A DNA stretch of 64,000 nt from Tabrizicola flagellatus (GCF_008271465.1 NZ_VMDU01000002.1:248001-312000); one strand, 5' to 3'; counted from the stretch's first letter, positions 19,192 through 28,218 are shown. Numbers and translations: made by a program. The notes: generated by a model not told the origin, from the sequence alone.

Positions 19192-20208
19192 CTAGCGGCT
19201 GGACTGCCGCACGATCAGTTCCGGCGCGATCCGCAGCGTCGCGGGCTGGGTCTGCCGGCCGTCCAGCACCTCGAGGATCAGCGCCGCCGCCCTTGCGCCG
19301 ATCTCGCGCGGGAAGGGGTTGATCGTGGTCAGCGCGGGGACCGAGACCTCGGCGATCTCGTAATCGCCGAAACCGGCGATCCAGATGTCCTCCGGCACCC
19401 GGACGCCGCGCCGCTGGCATTCGGTCAGGGCGCCGAAGGCCGACAGGTCCGACACGCAGATCACCGCCTGGGTATCGGGCAGGCTGTCCAGAAGCCGCCC
19501 CATCGCCACCGCCCCCTCGCGCATGGAGATCGGCGGGGCCCCGGCGGCGATCAGGCGGCTGGCGTCCAGACCATGCGCCCGCATCGCGGCGACAAAGCCA
19601 TCGCGCCGGTCAGTGCCGCGCGTGTCGCGGTCGGCATCGCCGCCGATGAACGCGATCCGCGTCGCGCCCTGCCGGACGAAATGGTCGATCATCCCCCGCA
19701 CCGCATCGGCGTTGGAAAACCCCACCACATGCCCGATGGGCTGGGCGGGCAGGTCCCAGGTCTCGATCACCGGAAGGCCCGCGTTCTCCAACAGCCGCCT
19801 TGCGCGCGGAGTATGCCGGCCCCCCGTCACCACGATCGCCTCGGGCCGCCGGCGCAGAAGCTGCTCGATCAGCCGCTCCTCTTCGTGGATGTCATAGTCG
19901 GTATAGCCCAGAAGGATCTGCAACCCCCGCGCCTTCAGCCCCTCGGACAGGCCCCGCAGCGTCTCGGCGAAGTTGGCGTTGTTGATCGAGGGGATCGTCA
20001 CCGCGACGAAATCCGTCCGCTGCGACCGCAGGGACGAGGCCGTCGAGTCGAACACATACCCCAACTCCTCTGCCGCCTTCAGGATCGCATCCCGCGTCGC
20101 CTCGCTGACGGATGTGTCCCGCTTGAAGGCCCGACTGACCGTCATGGGCGAGACCCCGGCGATCCGGGCGACATCGGCCATGGTTGGGGTCTTGCGGGCT
20201 TGCGTCAT
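19192..20208 (-). CDS. LacI-family regulator, GntR-like (gluconate/idonate)
   Basis: 338 aa. HTH reads TMADVARIAGVSPMTVSRAF; the MTVSR recognition helix resembles GntR/IdnR-type LacI proteins. The effector domain contains SINNANFAETLRGLSEGL and VVGFSNADAVRGMIDHF, the latter typical of the gluconate-responsive group. It is the last gene of a leftward operon with gluconate kinase and a gluconate 5-dehydrogenase-like SDR, and overlaps the preceding 111-aa gene by 4 bp. The palindrome at 22712-22725 upstream of the operon is its probable operator. Confidence 0.9.
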   Translation of the reverse strand: MTQARKTPTMADVARIAGVSPMTVSRAFKRDTSVSEATRDAILKAAEELGYVFDSTASSLRSQRTDFVAVTIPSINNANFAETLRGLSEGLKARGLQILLGYTDYDIHEEERLIEQLLRRRPEAIVVTGGRHTPRARRLLENAGLPVIETWDLPAQPIGHVVGFSNADAVRGMIDHFVRQGATRIAFIGGDADRDTRGTDRRDGFVAAMRAHGLDASRLIAAGAPPISMREGAVAMGRLLDSLPDTQAVICVSDLSAFGALTECQRRGVRVPEDIWIAGFGDYEIAEVSVPALTTINPFPREIGARAAALILEVLDGRQTQPATLRIAPELIVRQSSR

Positions 20209-20540
20209 GTCGGCGCGAAGGTGTGGGCCGAGGTGACGTGGTGGTGGATACGGCCCGTGAAATGCCGCGCCAGCACTGCTTCCGTCGCCGCGCGGCCCTC
20301 CTTGCGGATCGGGTGGGTCAGGAATGCCTCGACCGTCGCCATGTCCGGCCAGTCGATCGCCAGGATCAGCGGGTATTCCGGCGCCCCCTCGTCGCGGTCC
20401 TCCGCGAACGTCACATGAATCGCCAGGGCCCCCGGAAACCGCCGCCAGACCGGGAGTATCTCCGCCAGCACATCGCGGCGGAAGGCTTCCTCGTGCCCCT
20501 CGTGCAGGGTGCCCTCGAACAGGGCATAGCGGGTTATCAT
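20205..20540 (-). CDS. Small ferredoxin-like-fold protein (dimeric alpha-beta barrel type)
   Basis: 111 aa, no signal peptide. The beta-alpha-beta-beta pattern (ITRYALFEGTL..., FPGALAIHVTFAED..., YPLILAIDWPDMATVEAFL) resembles small stress-responsive or EthD/ABM-type dimeric barrels. Overlaps on both sides by 4 bp (ATGA) put it firmly inside the gluconate operon between the beta-hydroxyacid dehydrogenase and the LacI regulator. No catalytic residues can be named; a role on a sugar-acid intermediate is only inferred from context. Confidence 0.7.
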   Translation of the reverse strand: MITRYALFEGTLHEGHEEAFRRDVLAEILPVWRRFPGALAIHVTFAEDRDEGAPEYPLILAIDWPDMATVEAFLTHPIRKEGRAATEAVLARHFTGRIHHHVTSAHTFAPT

Positions 20541-21415
20541 GCCAGGTCCTTTCGCGGTCCCCTGAAGAACTCCATCAGCGCCGCCTGGTCCTCGCCGCCC
20601 AGCCCCGCCGCCGTCAGCATCCGGTGCACTTCGGCGCAGAGCGCGGTCAAGGGCATCGCCGTCCCGGTCGCCCGCGCGAGGTCCGCCGCCCCGTTCAGGT
20701 CCTTGACCATGTTGTCGATCCGCCCCGTCCGCCGGTAATCCCGCGCTGCCATGCGGGGCATGTATTCCTGCAGGATCGCCGAATCCGCCCGACCGCCGGC
20801 CAAGGCCTTCGGGATCATCGCCGCATCCACCCCCGCCGCCTCGGCCAGCGCCGTCGCTTCGGCCACCGCGAGGAACCCCAGCCCGCAGAGCACCTGGTTG
20901 ATCAGCTTCGTCGTCTGCCCCGCCCCCGGTCCGCCCATCCGCGTCTGGTTCGACGCGACACCACGCAGAACCTCCTGAGCCTCCGCCACGTCCGCCGGCG
21001 CACCGCCCTGCATCAGCGTCAGCTCCCCCGTCGCGGCCTTCGGGATACCCCCGGACAAGGGGCTGTCCACCCAGCGCAACCCCTTCTCCGCCGCATCCTC
21101 CGCCAGTGCCTCGGTTGCCACCGGGTCGATCGAGGACATGTCGATCACCAGCGTCCCCGGCGCCGCCCCCTCGGCCACGCCCCCCGGCCCGAAGACCGCC
21201 GCCCGCACGATATGCGCCGCGTTCAGCGACAGGATCACCGCCCGCACACCCCGCGCCGCCTCGGCTGCCGAGGGCGCCGCCACCGCCCCAAGGTCCACCA
21301 AAGCCGTCACCTTCACCGGGTCCAGGTCGAACACCCGCAGCGCCGCCCCCGTGGCCAGCAGCCGCGCGCCAATGGCCCCGCCCATCGCCCCCGCTCCGAT
21401 CAGCGCAACGGTCAT
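20537..21415 (-). CDS. Beta-hydroxyacid dehydrogenase (GarR/HIBADH family)
   Basis: 292 aa from ATG 21415, which overlaps the gluconate kinase stop as ATGA; the longer frame to 21946 is a shadow. N-terminal Rossmann motif GAGAMGGAIGARL, substrate-binding DSPLSGGIPKA and catalytic Lys in GAGQTTKLINQ are all present. The family reduces or oxidises short beta-hydroxy acids such as tartronate semialdehyde or 3-hydroxyisobutyrate. In this operon a sugar-acid-derived semialdehyde or threonate-like acid is plausible, but specificity cannot be read from sequence. Confidence 0.88.
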   Translation of the reverse strand: MTVALIGAGAMGGAIGARLLATGAALRVFDLDPVKVTALVDLGAVAAPSAAEAARGVRAVILSLNAAHIVRAAVFGPGGVAEGAAPGTLVIDMSSIDPVATEALAEDAAEKGLRWVDSPLSGGIPKAATGELTLMQGGAPADVAEAQEVLRGVASNQTRMGGPGAGQTTKLINQVLCGLGFLAVAEATALAEAAGVDAAMIPKALAGGRADSAILQEYMPRMAARDYRRTGRIDNMVKDLNGAADLARATGTAMPLTALCAEVHRMLTAAGLGGEDQAALMEFFRGPRKDLA

Positions 21416-21909
21416 GGCGTCTCTCCCCTCAGCTTTGCGGCAACCGCATCCACAATCGCCGCCAAAGGCTGGTCGATATCCACCGTCATCGCCTCCTCCG
21501 GGCCTGGGGGCTCCAGCGCCGCGAACTGGCTGTCCAGAAGCGAGGTCGGCATGTAGTGCCCCGTCCGCCTTGCCATCCGCGCGGCGATCACCTCGCGGCT
21601 GCCCGCCAGATGGACGAACCGCACCGGCCCGCCGGCGCCAGCCCGAATCCGGTCCCGATAGACCCGCTTCAACGCCGAACAGCCGACGATGACCGGAGCT
21701 TCCGCCGCCAGCACTCCCGCCACCCGGTCCAGCCAGGGCCAGCGGTCCTCGTCCGTCAGCGGGATGCCTGCCCGCATCTTCTCCACCGCCTCGGGGCTGT
21801 GCAGGTCGTCGCCGTCGCGATAGGGGATGCCCAGCCGCGCCGACAGCCGCTCGCCCACCGACGACTTGCCGCAACCCGCCACCCCCATGATGATGACGCG
21901 CAAGGTCAT
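21412..21909 (-). CDS. gntK: Gluconokinase
   Basis: 165 aa, the normal GntK size. P-loop GVAGCGKS at residues 9-16; DGDDLHSPEAVEKM and the PLTDEDRWPWL segment bind gluconate as in the family, and CSALKRVYRDRIR follows. It phosphorylates gluconate to 6-phosphogluconate in the cytoplasm, feeding the 6-phosphogluconate dehydrogenase encoded across the divergent promoter at 25680. It overlaps both neighbours by 4 bp. Confidence 0.94.
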   Translation of the reverse strand: MTLRVIIMGVAGCGKSSVGERLSARLGIPYRDGDDLHSPEAVEKMRAGIPLTDEDRWPWLDRVAGVLAAEAPVIVGCSALKRVYRDRIRAGAGGPVRFVHLAGSREVIAARMARRTGHYMPTSLLDSQFAALEPPGPEEAMTVDIDQPLAAIVDAVAAKLRGETP

Positions 21910-22661
21910 AGCGAGGCCGTGATCCCGCCGTCCACATACAGGACATGCCCGTTGACGAAGCTCGCCGCCTCCGAGGCCAGGAACACGCAGGCCCCCTGCA
22001 ACTCCTCCACCTTCCCCCAGCGCCCCGCCGGCGTCCGCTTCTCCAGCCAGGCGCTGAAGGCCGGGTCCGCCACCAGCGCGGCGTTCAGCGGCGTGTCGAA
22101 ATAGCCCGGAGCGATGGCGTTGCAGCTCAGCCCGTGCTTCGCCCAATCCGTCGCCATGCCCTTGGTCAGGTTCCCCACCGCGCCCTTGGTCGCGGTGTAG
22201 GGCGCGATTCCCGGCCGGGCCAGCGCGGTCTGGACGCTGGCGATGTTGATGATCTTGCCCCGCCCCCGCGCGATCATGTGCCGCGCGACCGCCTGGCCCA
22301 CATGGAACACGCTCGCGATGTTGGTCTGCAACAGACGCTCGAAGGCCTCGGCCGGAAACTCCTCCAGGGGCGCGCGATGCTGCATCCCGGCGTTGTTCAC
22401 CAGGATGTCGATAGGCTTGCCCTGGGCCTCGAAGGCATCCACCGCCGCCCGCACCGCCTCATGATCCGTGGCGTCAAAGGCCAGCACCTCCGCCCCCGCG
22501 ATCCGCGCCGCCGCTGCCGCCAGCTTCCCCTTATCCCGGCCGTTCAGCACGACCGAAGCCCCCGCCTCGGCCAAACCCTCGGCCAGCGCAAACCCGATCC
22601 CCTGCGACGACCCGGTAATCAGCGCCCGTCGCCCGGTAAGATCGAACAGCCGATGTCCCAT
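21906..22661 (-). CDS. SDR oxidoreductase, probably gluconate 5-dehydrogenase
   Basis: 251 aa from ATG 22661; upstream in-frame codons run through the operator and are rejected. Classical SDR: cofactor motif TGSSQGIG, NNAG, catalytic Ser in IASVQ and YTATK (Tyr-x3-Lys). The stretch FALAEGLAEAGASVVLNGRD resembles Gno/IdnO, which interconvert 5-ketogluconate and gluconate. Paired with an IdnD homologue across the divergent promoter, it completes the idonate to gluconate route. First gene of the leftward operon. 2-deoxygluconate 3-dehydrogenase is the main alternative. Confidence 0.85.
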   Translation of the reverse strand: MGHRLFDLTGRRALITGSSQGIGFALAEGLAEAGASVVLNGRDKGKLAAAAARIAGAEVLAFDATDHEAVRAAVDAFEAQGKPIDILVNNAGMQHRAPLEEFPAEAFERLLQTNIASVFHVGQAVARHMIARGRGKIINIASVQTALARPGIAPYTATKGAVGNLTKGMATDWAKHGLSCNAIAPGYFDTPLNAALVADPAFSAWLEKRTPAGRWGKVEELQGACVFLASEAASFVNGHVLYVDGGITASL

Positions 22662-22711
22662 GCCTTCCGTCCCCTCACTTCGCTCTCGACAAGCGCGTTT
22701 CGACTCGTTTA

Positions 22712-22725
22712 TGTTATCGATAACA
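22712..22725. promoter_or_regulatory. GntR/IdnR-type operator
   Basis: Perfect palindrome TGTTATCGATAACA in the 91-bp gap between the divergent gluconate and idonate operons. It fits the ATGTTA-N4-TAACAT pattern known for enterobacterial GntR/IdnR. Nearly the same site recurs before the LacI/ABC pair at 28165. Confidence 0.8.
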
Positions 22726-22752
22726 CACCCTGTCAAGCGCGCTGAGGACAAG

Positions 22753-23703
22753 ATGGCCAAACCGCAGGTTCTCCAGGTCGGCCCCTACCCGGAATGGGAC
22801 CAAGCCCCTCTCGACGCTGCCTACACCATCCACCGCTGGTGGGAGACCGCCGACAAGGACGCCCTCCTCGCCAGGGTCGGCCCCGACATCCGCGCCATCG
22901 CCACACGCGGCGACCTTGGCGCCTCCGAGGCGATGATCGCCGCCTGTCCCAACCTCGAAATGATCGCGGTCTTCGGCGTGGGCTACGATGCCGTCCATCT
23001 GCCCTCCTGCAAGGCGCGGGGCATCAAGGTCTCGAACACCCCCGACGTCCTGACCGAGGACGTGGCCGACATCGCGCTGGCCATGCTGCTGGCGCTCGTG
23101 CGGCGCACCGGGCCTGCGGAACAATGGGTCCGCTCCGGCGACTGGGCGGCCAAGGGCATGTTCCCGCTGACCCGCAAGGTCTCGGGCACCCGCGCGGGCA
23201 TCCTGGGTCTTGGGCGGATCGGGGCGGCCATCGCCCGGCGTTGCGAAGGCTTCGGCATGAAGATCGCCTATTCCGCGCGCAGCCCCAAACCGGGGCCCGA
23301 GGGCTGGACCTGGATCCCCGACGCCGTGGAGCTTGCCCGCAATTGCGACCACCTGTTCGTCGCATTGGCCGCCACGCCCGAGACCCGCCACATCGTCAAC
23401 GCCGAAGTGCTGAAGGCCCTTGGCCCCGACGGCACCGTCATCAACATCAGCCGTGCCGCGAACGTGGACGAAACCGCCCTCCTCGACGCGCTTGAACAGG
23501 GCCAGATCGCCGGCGCCGCGCTGGACGTGTTCGAGGGCGAGCCGAACCTCAACCCCCGCTTCCTGTCCGCCCCGAACGTCCTCCTCCAACCCCACCACGG
23601 GTCGGGCACGGTCGATACCCGCAAGGCGATGGGCAAACTCATGCGCGACAACCTGACCGCCCATTTCGCGGGCCAACCCCTGATCACGCCGGTGCTGCCG
23701 TGA
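22753..23703 (+). CDS. D-2-hydroxyacid dehydrogenase (2-ketogluconate/hydroxypyruvate reductase-like)
   Basis: 316 aa from ATG 22753; upstream in-frame codons are antisense to the SDR. NAD(P) motif GLGRIGAAIARR, catalytic Arg in NISRAANVDE, Glu in DVFEGEP and His in PHHGSGT form the Arg-Glu-His triad. A basic/hydroxyl residue patch after beta-2 (SARSPK) favours NADPH. GhrB-type enzymes reduce 2-ketogluconate to gluconate, which fits the module. First gene of the rightward operon; its stop overlaps the idnD GTG start. Confidence 0.86.
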   Translation: MAKPQVLQVGPYPEWDQAPLDAAYTIHRWWETADKDALLARVGPDIRAIATRGDLGASEAMIAACPNLEMIAVFGVGYDAVHLPSCKARGIKVSNTPDVLTEDVADIALAMLLALVRRTGPAEQWVRSGDWAAKGMFPLTRKVSGTRAGILGLGRIGAAIARRCEGFGMKIAYSARSPKPGPEGWTWIPDAVELARNCDHLFVALAATPETRHIVNAEVLKALGPDGTVINISRAANVDETALLDALEQGQIAGAALDVFEGEPNLNPRFLSAPNVLLQPHHGSGTVDTRKAMGKLMRDNLTAHFAGQPLITPVLP

Positions 23704-24728
23704 AAGCCATCGTCATTCACGGCCCGAAGGACCTGCGCATCGAGGACCGTGACCCCGAGCCCCTGAACCCCGGCCAACTCCGCCTCCGCCTCGCCACGGG
23801 GGGCGTCTGCGGCTCGGACCTGCACTACTACAACCACGGCGGCTTCGGGGCCGTGCGGCTGAAGGAACCGATGATCCTCGGCCACGAGGTCTCGGCTTAC
23901 GTCGAGGACCCCGGCACCAGTGCCTTCGCCAAGGGCCAACTCGTCGCCGTCTCCCCCTCGCGCCCCTGCGGCACCTGCAAGTTCTGCCTCGAAGGCCTGC
24001 CCAACCAGTGCCTCAACATGCGCTTCTACGGCAGCGCGATGCCCTTCCCCCACATCCAGGGCGCCTTCCGAGAAATCCTGACCGCCGACGCCAGCCAATG
24101 CGTCGATGCCACCGGCCTGACCCCGGGCGAGGCCGCCATGGCCGAACCGCTCGCCGTCACGCTACACGCCACCCGCCGGGCCGGAGAGATGCTGGGGAAG
24201 CGCGTCCTCGTCACCGGCTGCGGCCCGATCGGCACGCTGGCGATCCTCGCCGCCCGCCGCGCCGGTGCGGCCGAAATCGTGGCGACCGACCTGTCGGACT
24301 TCACCCTGTCCCTCGCCTCCCGCGTCGGGGCCGACCGGGTCATCAACACCGGCACCGACCCGGAGGCCCTCGCCGCCTACGGCGCCGACAAGGGCCATTT
24401 CGACGTGCTTTACGAATGCACCGGGGTCGCCGCCGCGCTGGCTTCGGGCATCGCCGCTCTGCGGCCGCGCGGGGTGATCCTGCAACTCGGTCTCGGCGGC
24501 GATATGACCCTGCCGATGATGGCGATAACCGCCAAGGAACTGGACCTCCGCGGATCCTTCCGCTTTCACCCAGATTTCGCCGTGGGCGTGGGCCTGATGC
24601 AGAAGGGCCTGATCGACGTGAAGCCGCTCATCACCCATACCGTGCCCCTGGCGCAGGCCGAGGACGCCTTCCGCCTCGCCTCGGACCGCAGCCGGGCGAT
24701 GAAGGCACAGATCGACTTCCCGGCTTGA
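23700..24728 (+). CDS. idnD: L-idonate 5-dehydrogenase
   Basis: 342 aa from a GTG overlapping the previous stop (GTGA). Zinc medium-chain dehydrogenase: catalytic Cys and neighbours in GGVCGSDLHYY, His in GHEV, structural-zinc Cys cluster in SRPCGTCKFCLEG...NQC, and nucleotide motif GCGPIG. NMRFYGSAMPFPH and LRGSFRFHPDF closely resemble E. coli IdnD, which oxidises L-idonate to 5-ketogluconate. The SDR, GntK and Gnd in this region supply the following steps. Sorbitol-type dehydrogenase is the less likely alternative. Confidence 0.9.
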   Translation: MKAIVIHGPKDLRIEDRDPEPLNPGQLRLRLATGGVCGSDLHYYNHGGFGAVRLKEPMILGHEVSAYVEDPGTSAFAKGQLVAVSPSRPCGTCKFCLEGLPNQCLNMRFYGSAMPFPHIQGAFREILTADASQCVDATGLTPGEAAMAEPLAVTLHATRRAGEMLGKRVLVTGCGPIGTLAILAARRAGAAEIVATDLSDFTLSLASRVGADRVINTGTDPEALAAYGADKGHFDVLYECTGVAAALASGIAALRPRGVILQLGLGGDMTLPMMAITAKELDLRGSFRFHPDFAVGVGLMQKGLIDVKPLITHTVPLAQAEDAFRLASDRSRAMKAQIDFPA

Positions 24729-24798
24729 CCGGGACGCGGCCGCGCGCACACCCTGTCGCCCGGCGACACCGGCGCAGCAAGAGAAGAAGGAGCCCCCC

Positions 24799-25689
24799 AT
24801 GTCATTCTTCGAAACCCACGACCCGGCCTTCGCCCGTTATGTGATGTTCAACGCGCCGCTGAAGCGACTGGCCACCGGGTTCGACTGGGCGGAAGGGCCG
24901 GTCTGGTTCGGCGACCAGGGGTGCCTGCTCTTCTCGGACATCCCCAACAACCGCATCCTGCGCTGGACCGAGGACGGGATCACCACCTTCCGCCAGCCCT
25001 CGAACTATTCCAACGGGCATACCCGCGACCGGCAGGGGCGGCTCGTCAGCTGCGAGCACGGCGCGCGGCGGGTAACGCGGACGGAATGGGACGGGCAGAT
25101 CACCGTCATCGCCGACAGCTATCAGGGCAAACCCTTGAACAGCCCCAACGACGTGATCGTCGCCCGCGACGGCGCGATCTGGTTCACCGACCCGCATTAC
25201 GGGATCATGACCGACTACGAAGGCTTCAAGTCGCCGCAGGAACTGCCCTGTTCGGTCTATCGCGTGGATCCCTCGGGCGGGATCGAGGGGGTCATCACCG
25301 ACATGGCCTGCCCGAACGGCCTGGCCTTCAGCCCGGACGAAAGCCGGCTCTACGTCGCCGACACCGGGCGGATGCATGAAAGCGACCCGCAGCACATTCG
25401 CGTCTTCGACATGGTGAATGGCCGTCCGGTGAACGGGCGCCTGTTTCACACCATCGACCGGGGCTGCGCCGATGGCATCCGGGTGGACAGCGACGGCAAC
25501 GTCTGGTCCTCGGCCGGGGACGGCGTGCATTGCATCGCGCCGGACGGGCGGCTCCTCGGCAAGATCCTGGTGCCCGAGATCGTGTCCAACATCTGCTTCG
25601 GCGGCCGGGCCAAGCACCGGCTGTTCATCACCGCGACGACCAGCCTCTATTCCGTCGTCCTCAACCGCAACGGAGTGCAATGGCCGTGA
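24799..25689 (+). CDS. SMP-30/gluconolactonase family protein
   Basis: 296 aa, six-bladed propeller type with no signal peptide. Metal-binding pattern visible: Glu in FDWAEGPVW, Asn in LNSPNDVIV, Asn in ACPNGLAFS and Asp in CADGIRVD. Such proteins hydrolyse aldonolactones, for example gluconolactone to gluconate, which would feed the kinase here. A good AAGGAG site precedes the ATG. Its last codons overlap the start of gnd by 10 bp, so the genes are co-translated. Confidence 0.9.
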   Translation: MSFFETHDPAFARYVMFNAPLKRLATGFDWAEGPVWFGDQGCLLFSDIPNNRILRWTEDGITTFRQPSNYSNGHTRDRQGRLVSCEHGARRVTRTEWDGQITVIADSYQGKPLNSPNDVIVARDGAIWFTDPHYGIMTDYEGFKSPQELPCSVYRVDPSGGIEGVITDMACPNGLAFSPDESRLYVADTGRMHESDPQHIRVFDMVNGRPVNGRLFHTIDRGCADGIRVDSDGNVWSSAGDGVHCIAPDGRLLGKILVPEIVSNICFGGRAKHRLFITATTSLYSVVLNRNGVQWP

Positions 25690-27083
25690 CGAAACCGCAG
25701 ACCGGCCTGATCGGCCTTGGCACCATGGGCGCGGCGCTGGCGCTGAACATCGCCGAAAAGGGCTTTCCCATCGCCGTCTGGAACCGGACGACCAGCGTCA
25801 CCCACGCCTTCAAGGCCGGCGCCGGAGAGCTGGCCGACCGCATCACCCCCGCCGACTCCCTCGCCGACCTCGTTGCCGCCATGGCCCCGCCGCGCGCCAT
25901 CATCCTGATGGTCCCCGCAGGCCCCGCCGTGGACGACATGCTCGCTGCGCTGACGCCGCACCTCTCCCCCGACGACCTGGTGATCGACGCGGGCAACGCC
26001 AACTTCCACGACACCAACCGCCGCGCCGCCGCCGGCCTGCCGTTCCGCTTCCTCGGCATGGGCGTCTCGGGCGGGGAAGAGGGTGCCCGCCACGGCCCCG
26101 CGATCATGGGAGGGGGCGCGCGCGAGGATTGGGACCGCATCGCCCCGGTCCTTCACGCCATCGCCGCGAAACACAAGGACCAGCCCTGCGCCGACTGGAT
26201 GGGTCCGGCGGGAGCCGGCCATTTCGTCAAGACCGTCCACAACGGCATCGAATACGCCGACATGCAGATGATCGCCGAAGTCTACGGCATCATGCGCGAC
26301 GGCCTTCACCTTTCCGCCCACCGCATCGCCGAGACCTTCGCCGACTGGAACAGGGGCGTCCTGCAAAGCTACCTCATTGAAATCTCGGCCGAAGTCGCCG
26401 CCGCGAAGGACCCGCTCACCGGAGCCGCACTCCTTGACGTGATCCTCGACAAGGCGGGGCAGAAGGGCACCGGCCGCTGGACCGCGATCGAGGCGCAGCA
26501 CCTCTCTGCCCCGATCCCGGTGATCGAGGCCGCCGTCGCCGCCCGCAACATCTCGGCCCGGCTCGACGAACGCCGCGCGGGCGAGGCGGTCTATGGACCC
26601 GCGCCGGAACCCACGCCCGGGGTGACGCTGGCCGACCTCCAGGATGCGCTCACCGCCGGCAAGATCCTATGCTACGCCCAAGGCTTCACCATGACCGCCG
26701 CCGCCGGGGTCGCCTTCGGCTGGGACCTGCAACTGCCCGCCATCGCAAGGGTCTGGCGCGCGGGCTGCATCATCCGGTCCTCGATGCTCGACGCCATGGC
26801 GCAAGCCCTGACCGAAGACCCCGCGCGCAACCTCATCCTCGCCCCCCGCTTCACGGCCGAGATCAAGCGCTGCCTCCCCGCCCTCCGCCGCATCGTGGCG
26901 GCAGCGGCGCTGCACGGCCACGCATTGCCCGCGCTGTCGGCGGGCCTCGCCTGGTTCGACGCGATGCGCACCGCGCGGGGGACAGCGAACATGATCCAGG
27001 CGCAGCGTGATTTCTTCGGCCTGCACGGCTTCGACCGGCTGGACGGCAAGGACCTCCACCACGGCCCCTGGGCGCAGGCGTAA
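25680..27083 (+). CDS. gnd: 6-phosphogluconate dehydrogenase (decarboxylating)
   Basis: 467 aa from ATG 25680. N-terminal GLIGLGTMGAALALNIAEKG, NAD(P)-discriminating WNRT, substrate motif GVSGGEEGARHGPAIM, catalytic Lys in HFVKTVHNGIEY and the all-alpha C-terminal domain are present, with the closing RTARGTANMIQAQRDFFG. It converts 6-phosphogluconate to ribulose 5-phosphate. Last gene of the idonate operon, so this cluster carries its own route from gluconate into the pentose phosphate pathway. Three strong hairpins follow. Confidence 0.95.
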   Translation: MAVTKPQTGLIGLGTMGAALALNIAEKGFPIAVWNRTTSVTHAFKAGAGELADRITPADSLADLVAAMAPPRAIILMVPAGPAVDDMLAALTPHLSPDDLVIDAGNANFHDTNRRAAAGLPFRFLGMGVSGGEEGARHGPAIMGGGAREDWDRIAPVLHAIAAKHKDQPCADWMGPAGAGHFVKTVHNGIEYADMQMIAEVYGIMRDGLHLSAHRIAETFADWNRGVLQSYLIEISAEVAAAKDPLTGAALLDVILDKAGQKGTGRWTAIEAQHLSAPIPVIEAAVAARNISARLDERRAGEAVYGPAPEPTPGVTLADLQDALTAGKILCYAQGFTMTAAAGVAFGWDLQLPAIARVWRAGCIIRSSMLDAMAQALTEDPARNLILAPRFTAEIKRCLPALRRIVAAAALHGHALPALSAGLAWFDAMRTARGTANMIQAQRDFFGLHGFDRLDGKDLHHGPWAQA

Positions 27084-27152
27084 CCGATTTCTTCAAAGAA
27101 ATCGGACCGGAGCCTTCAAAGGCTCCGTCGCGGAGTTTTCGAAAACTCCGCG
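27084..27152. terminator. Three tandem palindromes between convergent genes
   Basis: Stem-loops CCGATTTC-TTCAAA-GAAATCGG (27084-27105), CGGAGCC-TTCAAA-GGCTCCG (27108-27127) and a perfect 24-bp palindrome centred on TTCGAA (27129-27152). All share a TTC(A/G)AA centre with unrelated stems. They fill the gap between convergent gnd and LacI genes and probably terminate both. Confidence 0.6.
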
Positions 27153-27157
27153 CCCCG

Positions 27158-28153
27158 CTACCCCGTCTCGCCCGGCACCAGCCGTGTCGGGACCACCGTC
27201 ACCTCCTGCCCCGGCTCTCCCTTCAGCCGCGCCACCAGCGCCTCGGCCGCCGCCTTCCCGATGGCCGTCGTCGGCACCACTGTCGTCGTCAGCCGCTTCG
27301 GCAGGATCGACGCCGCCTCCATCCCCCCCCAACCGGCGATCCCCAGGTCCTCCGGCACCCGGATTCCCTTTGCCTGCGCATAGGCGAGGCCCCCCACCGC
27401 CATGTCGTCGTTGTGGAAATAGACGACGTCCAGGTCCGGCGTCCGTGTCAGCAGCACCTCCAGCCCGTAATACCCCGCATAGAACCCCGGCATGTCCAAG
27501 AGCACCTCGCGGTCCACCAAAGGCGCGCCCGCCTGCGCCAGCACCGCCTGGAACCCCTCCAGCCGCGCCTGGCCCATCACGTCGGCCCGCGCCAAGGCGC
27601 CCACATAGCCCGCCCGCCGCCGCCCGCGGCGGAGCAGGAACTGCCCCATCTCCACCCCGCAGTCGTAGTGCGAGAATCCCACCGACATGTCGATCGGGCT
27701 GGTCGTCAGGTCCCAGATCTCCACCACCGGCACCGCCACCTGCCGCAGCAGGTCCACCGTCGCCGGCGTATGGTTCCGCCCCGACAGAATCAGTCCCGCC
27801 GGACGCCAGCTGGCGATCTGGCGTACCCAGGCCTCCTCCTCGGCGGTGGAATGATTGTTGGCCCCGATCATCAGCTGGTATCCCAGCCGGCTCAGCGCCC
27901 GGTCCACCCCGTCCAGCACATGCGCGAACAGGCCCGATGTCAGGCGCGGCACGCACATCCCGACCAGCGTGCTCGCCTGATAAGAACCGAAGGCCGCCGC
28001 CAGCTTGTTCGGGACATATCCCAGTCTTTCCGCGACCTTGACCACCCGGTCTCGTGTCTCGTCGGAAAACCCCGTGCCGCCGCGCAAGACCCGGCTGACG
28101 GTCATCTTCGACACCCCCGCCGCCTTGGCGATGTCCTCCAGATTGGCCTTCAT
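27158..28153 (-). CDS. LacI-family regulator, GntR-like, beside ABC transporter
   Basis: 331 aa. HTH LEDIAKAAGVSKMTVSRVL again has the MTVSR recognition helix; the effector domain contains VEIWDLTTSPIDMSVGFSH, very like the second GntR-like regulator at 19192 (ETWDLPAQPIGHVVGFSN). It is divergent from the ribose-type ABC operon, with 124 bp between starts and two GntR-type palindromes in the gap. Likely represses the transporter until a sugar acid (gluconate, idonate or derivative) is present. Confidence 0.9.
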   Translation of the reverse strand: MKANLEDIAKAAGVSKMTVSRVLRGGTGFSDETRDRVVKVAERLGYVPNKLAAAFGSYQASTLVGMCVPRLTSGLFAHVLDGVDRALSRLGYQLMIGANNHSTAEEEAWVRQIASWRPAGLILSGRNHTPATVDLLRQVAVPVVEIWDLTTSPIDMSVGFSHYDCGVEMGQFLLRRGRRRAGYVGALARADVMGQARLEGFQAVLAQAGAPLVDREVLLDMPGFYAGYYGLEVLLTRTPDLDVVYFHNDDMAVGGLAYAQAKGIRVPEDLGIAGWGGMEAASILPKRLTTTVVPTTAIGKAAAEALVARLKGEPGQEVTVVPTRLVPGETG

Positions 28154-28164
28154 CCGCGATCCAT

Positions 28165-28176
28165 GTTATCGATAAC
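28165..28176. promoter_or_regulatory. GntR-type operator 1
   Basis: Perfect palindrome GTTATCGATAAC, 11 bp upstream of the LacI start codon at 28153. Core identical to the site at 22712-22725. A TTGACT -35-like box for the ABC operon follows at 28184-28189. Confidence 0.75.
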
Positions 28177-28218
28177 TTTTCGCTTGACTCGGAAGCACCT
28201 CAGGCTCACCCTAACCTA

